From assembly GCA_016786495.1 (NCBI GenBank), contig JAEUUJ010000005.1, positions 17,685 to 81,684 on the forward strand: a stretch of 64,000 nucleotides of DNA, given 5' to 3'. The position numbers and the translations under genes are program-made. Below, one piece after another: positions 60,524 to 64,000 of the stretch. The number at the start of each line of letters is the position of its first letter. Within the stretch, counting starts at the first letter, position 1. The notes under the pieces are model-generated. The model was not told where the DNA came from. It ran no database searches and saw only the letters and a list, made by a program, of their open reading frames with translations. The stretch is from Cyclobacteriaceae bacterium. Its GTDB lineage: Bacteria > Bacteroidota > Bacteroidia > Cytophagales > Cyclobacteriaceae.

Positions 60524-62011
60524 CTATTTAGCCTTTGACTTTACCGGTCCTGAATAAATTGGGATTTTTATTCTCCGGCCGTTGGCTTTCGTAATGGAGT
60601 TCTCTTTTTTACCAAACACCACTCCGCGGCAATTGTCTGAGCCGCATTGGCAGTTGAAAGGTTCAATATTATGATCGAGAAATAAGGCGTAATCGAGGGT
60701 TAATTCTTCACCTTCTGAAATATTGCGAACGGCCACTACGTCCAGTCCATTGTACGCAGTATTCGCATCACAACTATGATTCTGAGGCGACCAGTTTACA
60801 GGGTTTTCATCCCAAAGAATATAAACTTCTTTACTGATTGGATACGCATAATGCTTGAAGTCGTTCTTCTGCCGGTCATTCCAGTTGGCATCTACAAACT
60901 TCTTCGAGATAATACGCTGCGACTTTCCTTCGCCTGTAAAAATAATCTCGCCTTTCTTCAGGTTTCGCGCGGCAAAAATTCCGTAACCGGAAACCGGACT
61001 GCCCTTCAGAATATATTTTCTTTGCTTTGCCTTATGGCGCGCAATACCCTCGTTGATAATATTTTTTAAGAATCCGCTTTTTCCGGCAGGGTCAAAATTC
61101 AGCACAAAATCTGCCGAGCCTTGGTAGTCATCTTCATAAAACGCAGAGCATGTAAAATTGACTTCCAGAAAGTAGATGTCGTTGTTTTCATCCATCCGGA
61201 AATCCATTCGCGCATAGCCTACGCCGCCAAAAGCTGTAAAGACTGCCTCTGCCGCTTTGCGTAATGCTTTTTCTGTTTTAGTATCCTTACACGGAACGTT
61301 GCAATCGGGATGCAACTCCGAAGTTTTCAATGAGTAGGTTTTGAATGCCCTTCCCTTGGGGAACAGGTATTCAACTGGTTTATAACTGATGCACGACTTG
61401 CCATCTGCATTTGCCGATACCAACACGGTAAATTCCCGGCCGGCAATGTATTGTTCAACCAAAAGCTCCGGATACTCGGCCAGCGTGGCATTGATCTTGG
61501 TCTTTAGTTCCTCCTCAGAATTAACAAGTGACTTTTCGTCCACGCCGAGGCTGTCGCCTGCTTTAGCGGGCTTAACAAACATCGGGAAACTCAACTTGGT
61601 CAACACTTCCTTCACATCCTTAATCGATGTTACTTCAACCGCGGCAGGTGTTTTTACTCCCGCACAGTACGCCACATACTTCATCAACGGCTTTGGCGGA
61701 TCGTACAAAACGGCGTTTGGGCCGGTGTACGGCAGGTTAAGTAAATCAAGTGTATTGATTACATCAATCGAAGGCACCTCCCATTCCAGGTAGCCTTCGC
61801 AAAGGTTTACAAAAATGTCGTAGCCCTTCGTGCTGAGCTCTTTCAGTTGTTTGTAAGTTGTGAGCTTATTCAGGGACACATGATCCACCTGGTGCTGGGG
61901 CAACAGGCTTGACAAATTACGTTTAGGATCGTAGTTCTTGTAATCAACGTTTGTCGTGGAATAGTCAGGCTGAAGTACGCAAACTTTCATACGTTTTTGC
62001 AGATTGATCAT
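60524..62011 (-). CDS. ATP-grasp ligase fused to a C-terminal SET domain
   Basis: A 495-residue two-domain protein. Residues about 8-325 are a D-Ala-D-Ala-ligase-like ATP-grasp fold: MKVCVLQPDYS start, MFVKPAKAGDSLGV (145-157), LLVEQYIAGREFTVLV (183-198) and the metal block ARMDFRMDENNDIYFLEVN (267-285). Residues about 335-465 are a SET methyltransferase domain: GYGIFAARNLKKGE, PQNHSCDANTAYNG (NHSC 411-414), ELTLDY (Tyr441) and the post-SET FNCQCGSDNC. ATG 62011 overlaps the upstream stop as ATGA; ATG 61990 is an alternative. Substrate unknown; it should ligate an amine to a carboxylate and methylate an amine. Confidence 0.9.
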   Translation of the reverse strand: MINLQKRMKVCVLQPDYSTTNVDYKNYDPKRNLSSLLPQHQVDHVSLNKLTTYKQLKELSTKGYDIFVNLCEGYLEWEVPSIDVINTLDLLNLPYTGPNAVLYDPPKPLMKYVAYCAGVKTPAAVEVTSIKDVKEVLTKLSFPMFVKPAKAGDSLGVDEKSLVNSEEELKTKINATLAEYPELLVEQYIAGREFTVLVSANADGKSCISYKPVEYLFPKGRAFKTYSLKTSELHPDCNVPCKDTKTEKALRKAAEAVFTAFGGVGYARMDFRMDENNDIYFLEVNFTCSAFYEDDYQGSADFVLNFDPAGKSGFLKNIINEGIARHKAKQRKYILKGSPVSGYGIFAARNLKKGEIIFTGEGKSQRIISKKFVDANWNDRQKNDFKHYAYPISKEVYILWDENPVNWSPQNHSCDANTAYNGLDVVAVRNISEGEELTLDYALFLDHNIEPFNCQCGSDNCRGVVFGKKENSITKANGRRIKIPIYSGPVKSKAK

Positions 62012-63177
62012 TGATGTTTGGACTGATACCGCGCAACAGCATCTTCCAGAATTTCTACGATTAAGTGCGTAAATGATTTTCCATCAAAGCGCAGAATTGC
62101 GCCAATAGAAGTGTAATCTTCGTCTTCGCTTAAGCCGCACTGGGCATTTACCTCCAGCACATAAAACTTGCCGGTATTCTTATCCATGCGGATGTCAAGG
62201 CGGCCGTAGCCCATACCCCCTACCGACCGGAATGCCTTGATGCTGATATCTTTCAGCGTCTCGATAAGTTCCTCGTCAGCTTTCTTGTAGTTGTAGAGAA
62301 AACCTTCTGCCTCTATGGGTTTCTCGTTATCGTACGTTTCCCAAAGGCGGTCGAACGAAAGGAATTGCTCCTTTTCCGGCAACGAACTGTGAAACACTCG
62401 TTCAATCGGTGTGTAGCAGTGCAGTGACTTTGGTTTGGTGGATGAACCTACAACCAGTGTGGTGAACTCGCGTCCGTTTACAAACTCCTCCACGAAAATG
62501 CCGCCCGTATCAAGCTTCCAGCCACGATAGCCATTGCGCATTTCGCCAACGATCGCTTCAAACTCCCCCTGCGTGCTGACTACGTTCTTCACCGTCAACC
62601 CCATGCTTCCTGCTGACACGGCAGGCTTAACGATCAGCGTTTTGCCAATCTCTTTAAAGATCGTGTTATAATCTTCTTCGCCCGATTCAATCACCTTCCA
62701 TTTGGCAGTAGGCACCTTGCGCAGGTCGAAAGCCTGCTTCATCGGAATTTTTGAGGTGGTTATTTCATAAAAGAAATCGTCAGCACCGGTATAAATGAGG
62801 TTGTGCTTTTCCAGCTCGGCAATAACCGATAAGCCCGGAACCGCGTTCGACTCATCCCCATCACACAGGTTAATAACGATCGTTTTCTTGGTAGTCGGAT
62901 AGTTCTTGATCCGCAGGATTGATTTCTCGATATCCTTAATGGTCACATTCTGCCATTTCCATTCACAGCCCACCTCTCCGAACACCTTCGTGTATTCGGC
63001 TATGCTCTGTGTATAGTCGTAGTAGAATTTGAGATTCGGATCATCCGTTTCCAGAAAGGGGGCAAGAATCCATACGAGGTATTGATCCTTGTTTTCGAGA
63101 AAGCCCGTTTTTTTTCTGCGGCCTGAGCGCTGAACCGGAGCTACGGCCACGTTCAGATCAGCCTTAACTTTATTCAT
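62008..63177 (-). CDS. ATP-grasp ligase, D-Ala-D-Ala-ligase-like
   Basis: A 389-residue cytosolic ligase. The N-terminal lobe has the INLCDGDESNAVPGLSVIAE block; the ATP-grasp core shows LIVKPAVSAGSMGLTVKN (182-198), FVEEFVNGREFTTLVV (228-243) and the metal-binding GRLDIRMDKNTGKFYVLEVN with NAQCGLSEDED. It differs from housekeeping Ddl in length and in having a basic N-terminal extension (KADLNV, GRRKKTG). It lies 2 bases after the SET gene and overlaps the ATP-grasp-SET gene by ATGA. The two ligases look like diverged paralogues, which suggests two ligation steps on one product. Confidence 0.9.
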   Translation of the reverse strand: MNKVKADLNVAVAPVQRSGRRKKTGFLENKDQYLVWILAPFLETDDPNLKFYYDYTQSIAEYTKVFGEVGCEWKWQNVTIKDIEKSILRIKNYPTTKKTIVINLCDGDESNAVPGLSVIAELEKHNLIYTGADDFFYEITTSKIPMKQAFDLRKVPTAKWKVIESGEEDYNTIFKEIGKTLIVKPAVSAGSMGLTVKNVVSTQGEFEAIVGEMRNGYRGWKLDTGGIFVEEFVNGREFTTLVVGSSTKPKSLHCYTPIERVFHSSLPEKEQFLSFDRLWETYDNEKPIEAEGFLYNYKKADEELIETLKDISIKAFRSVGGMGYGRLDIRMDKNTGKFYVLEVNAQCGLSEDEDYTSIGAILRFDGKSFTHLIVEILEDAVARYQSKHQ

Positions 63178-63179
63178 AA

Positions 63180-63716
63180 TCAGCTTTTTGAAGCCAGTTT
63201 TTGTTGTATAAAGTCGGTAAACCGGTACTTTCTGAGTTGAGTATCCGTCAGGTATTTAGCACCCTTTACGGTACCAATGCAGTTCTTCGCACCGCAGTTG
63301 CATTCGAAAGGCTGGTCCATGTCCCACTCGGCTGAAGGATAAAAGAAACGCATCTCTTCTCCTTCGTGGATTGGCTTAAGCGCAACCAACTGAAGGGTAG
63401 CTGTGTCGAAAAAGCAATTCGGATCGCAGCCATGGTTAATGCACTCGAGGTATTCAGGGAAGAGTTCAACGTGTTCGGTTTCGCTTAACTGAACGGTTAA
63501 GTAGCTGGGCTCTGAATACATCGCGCGCCAGCCAAACTCTGAGATGATTTCACCGGCAGCGAAGTTCTTGCGTGAGAAAAGCGAACGATTATTAGCCAGG
63601 ATGTCCGTTCGTACTTCGGCAATTTCGGTGGGAACTACAGCAGTAATCACATTAGAATGATTGGATTCTGCTTTTTTCTGGGCAGGGGCGTTGCCCTTAC
63701 CTGTTTTAAAGCTCAT
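63180..63716 (-). CDS. SET-domain protein-lysine methyltransferase-like protein
   Basis: A 178-residue SAM-dependent methyltransferase. After about 35 disordered, Lys-rich residues, the SET domain reads NNRSLFSRKNFAAGEIISEF, CINHGCDPNCFF (NHGCDPN 94-100; the usual Ser is Gly), MRFFYPSAEWDMDQPFECN with the catalytic-type Tyr126, and a post-SET zinc site from Cys139, Cys141 and Cys146. Bacterial SET proteins methylate lysine side chains or related amines. First gene of the three-gene operon; the second SET domain is fused to the downstream ligase. Confidence 0.9.
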   Translation of the reverse strand: MSFKTGKGNAPAQKKAESNHSNVITAVVPTEIAEVRTDILANNRSLFSRKNFAAGEIISEFGWRAMYSEPSYLTVQLSETEHVELFPEYLECINHGCDPNCFFDTATLQLVALKPIHEGEEMRFFYPSAEWDMDQPFECNCGAKNCIGTVKGAKYLTDTQLRKYRFTDFIQQKLASKS

Positions 63717-64000
63717 GGGTTGTAGTGGTTGAGTGAACTTTGATCAACTAGTAAGCAAACTTTTATAGACATACTATCCGCTTTAAGATAAACTTTCAGT
63801 TGAACGTAGTGGTCTATACTATAAATGTACGTGTATAGATTGTGTTTATCCAAATTATGAAGCGTGAATTATCAAATGATCAATAACTTACGTTAATTAA
63901 TCACATATAAACATGATAAACTATTAACGCATGTTCTTCAAGTGATACTTGACATGCAACATTAACGCACCAACGAACGAAGTGATGCATAACTTCAACA
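63717..64000. other. Upstream region of the SET/ATP-grasp operon
   Basis: The 284 bases to the window end hold no clear gene. TCTATAC (63813-63819) and GTATAGA (63833-63839) are exact reverse complements, 13 bases apart, about 100 bases before the SET start codon, a candidate operator. CAAGTGATACTTG near 63939 is a second small palindrome. No exact TAnnTTTG box was found on the minus strand. The region is clearly AT-rich. Confidence 0.4.

Noticed and set aside
1-64000. Search for tRNA, rRNA and CRISPR arrays
   Set aside because: No conserved rRNA segments, no cloverleaf-type sequences and no regularly spaced repeats were noticed by eye; a dedicated scan would be needed to exclude a small RNA gene.

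Overview
The window is chromosomal DNA of a Bacteroidota bacterium, most likely a member of the Cytophagales. The evidence is a SusC/SusD glycan-uptake locus, promoters with the phylum-type -7 box TAnnTTTG (before rpsT, pheT and the pentameric channel gene), several Bacteroidota-restricted families (DUF4199, DUF4252, DUF1684, BatA-type proteins, MORN/TonB proteins) and a ribonuclease Y/ZapA/PheT block. Genes are dense, most gaps are under 150 bases, and many neighbours overlap by the 4-base ATGA junction. I see no rRNA, tRNA, CRISPR array, prophage or complete insertion sequence.

Layout. 1-8 kb: partial thiL, methylmalonyl-CoA epimerase, an IscA-type Fe-S protein, a fully overlapping pepP/MORN/TonB/RidA operon, a DUF4199 membrane protein, an SRPBCC-GyrI fusion and an S1/P1-type nuclease or phospholipase. 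7.7-16.5 kb: core genes rpsT, radC, pheT, zapA and rny. 16.6-28.2 kb: TPR and membrane proteins, PAP2-like phosphatase, PhyH dioxygenase plus SDR, two family-2 glycosyltransferases, and an operon of BatA-like protein, degenerate dihydroorotase, two DUF4199 proteins and a glycosyltransferase, then a short SSB. 28.4-34.5 kb: small envelope and hypothetical proteins, a lone GH36-like glycosidase and a Crp-type regulator. 34.5-48.7 kb: ABC exporter, an ECF sigma operon with paired DUF4252 proteins, a sulfotransferase, a large vWA protein, a frameshifted DUF2007 gene, an OmpA/PD40 protein, a Cys-loop-type channel, a metal-motif-deficient amidohydrolase and a SMUG2-type uracil-DNA glycosylase.

48.7-58.1 kb is a polysaccharide utilisation locus read leftwards: PKD-domain surface lipoprotein, SusC, SusD and two GH30 hydrolases. 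Hairpins between its members probably set their relative expression. Next to it (58.5-60.4 kb) is an unusual membrane receptor: a periplasmic 7TMR-DISMED2-like domain, seven membrane helices, a coiled coil, and a zinc ribbon plus helix-turn-helix resembling the N-terminus of IS1595-type transposases. It is a candidate membrane-bound regulator of the locus.

The most unusual unit is the three-gene operon at 60.5-63.7 kb: a SET-domain methyltransferase, a D-Ala-D-Ala-ligase-like ATP-grasp enzyme, and a second ATP-grasp enzyme fused to a second SET domain. It looks like a dedicated amide-ligation plus methylation pathway whose product cannot be told from sequence. Two genes are broken by apparent one-base losses in homopolymers (near 3245 and 42446), so either these genes are decaying or the assembly has homopolymer errors.
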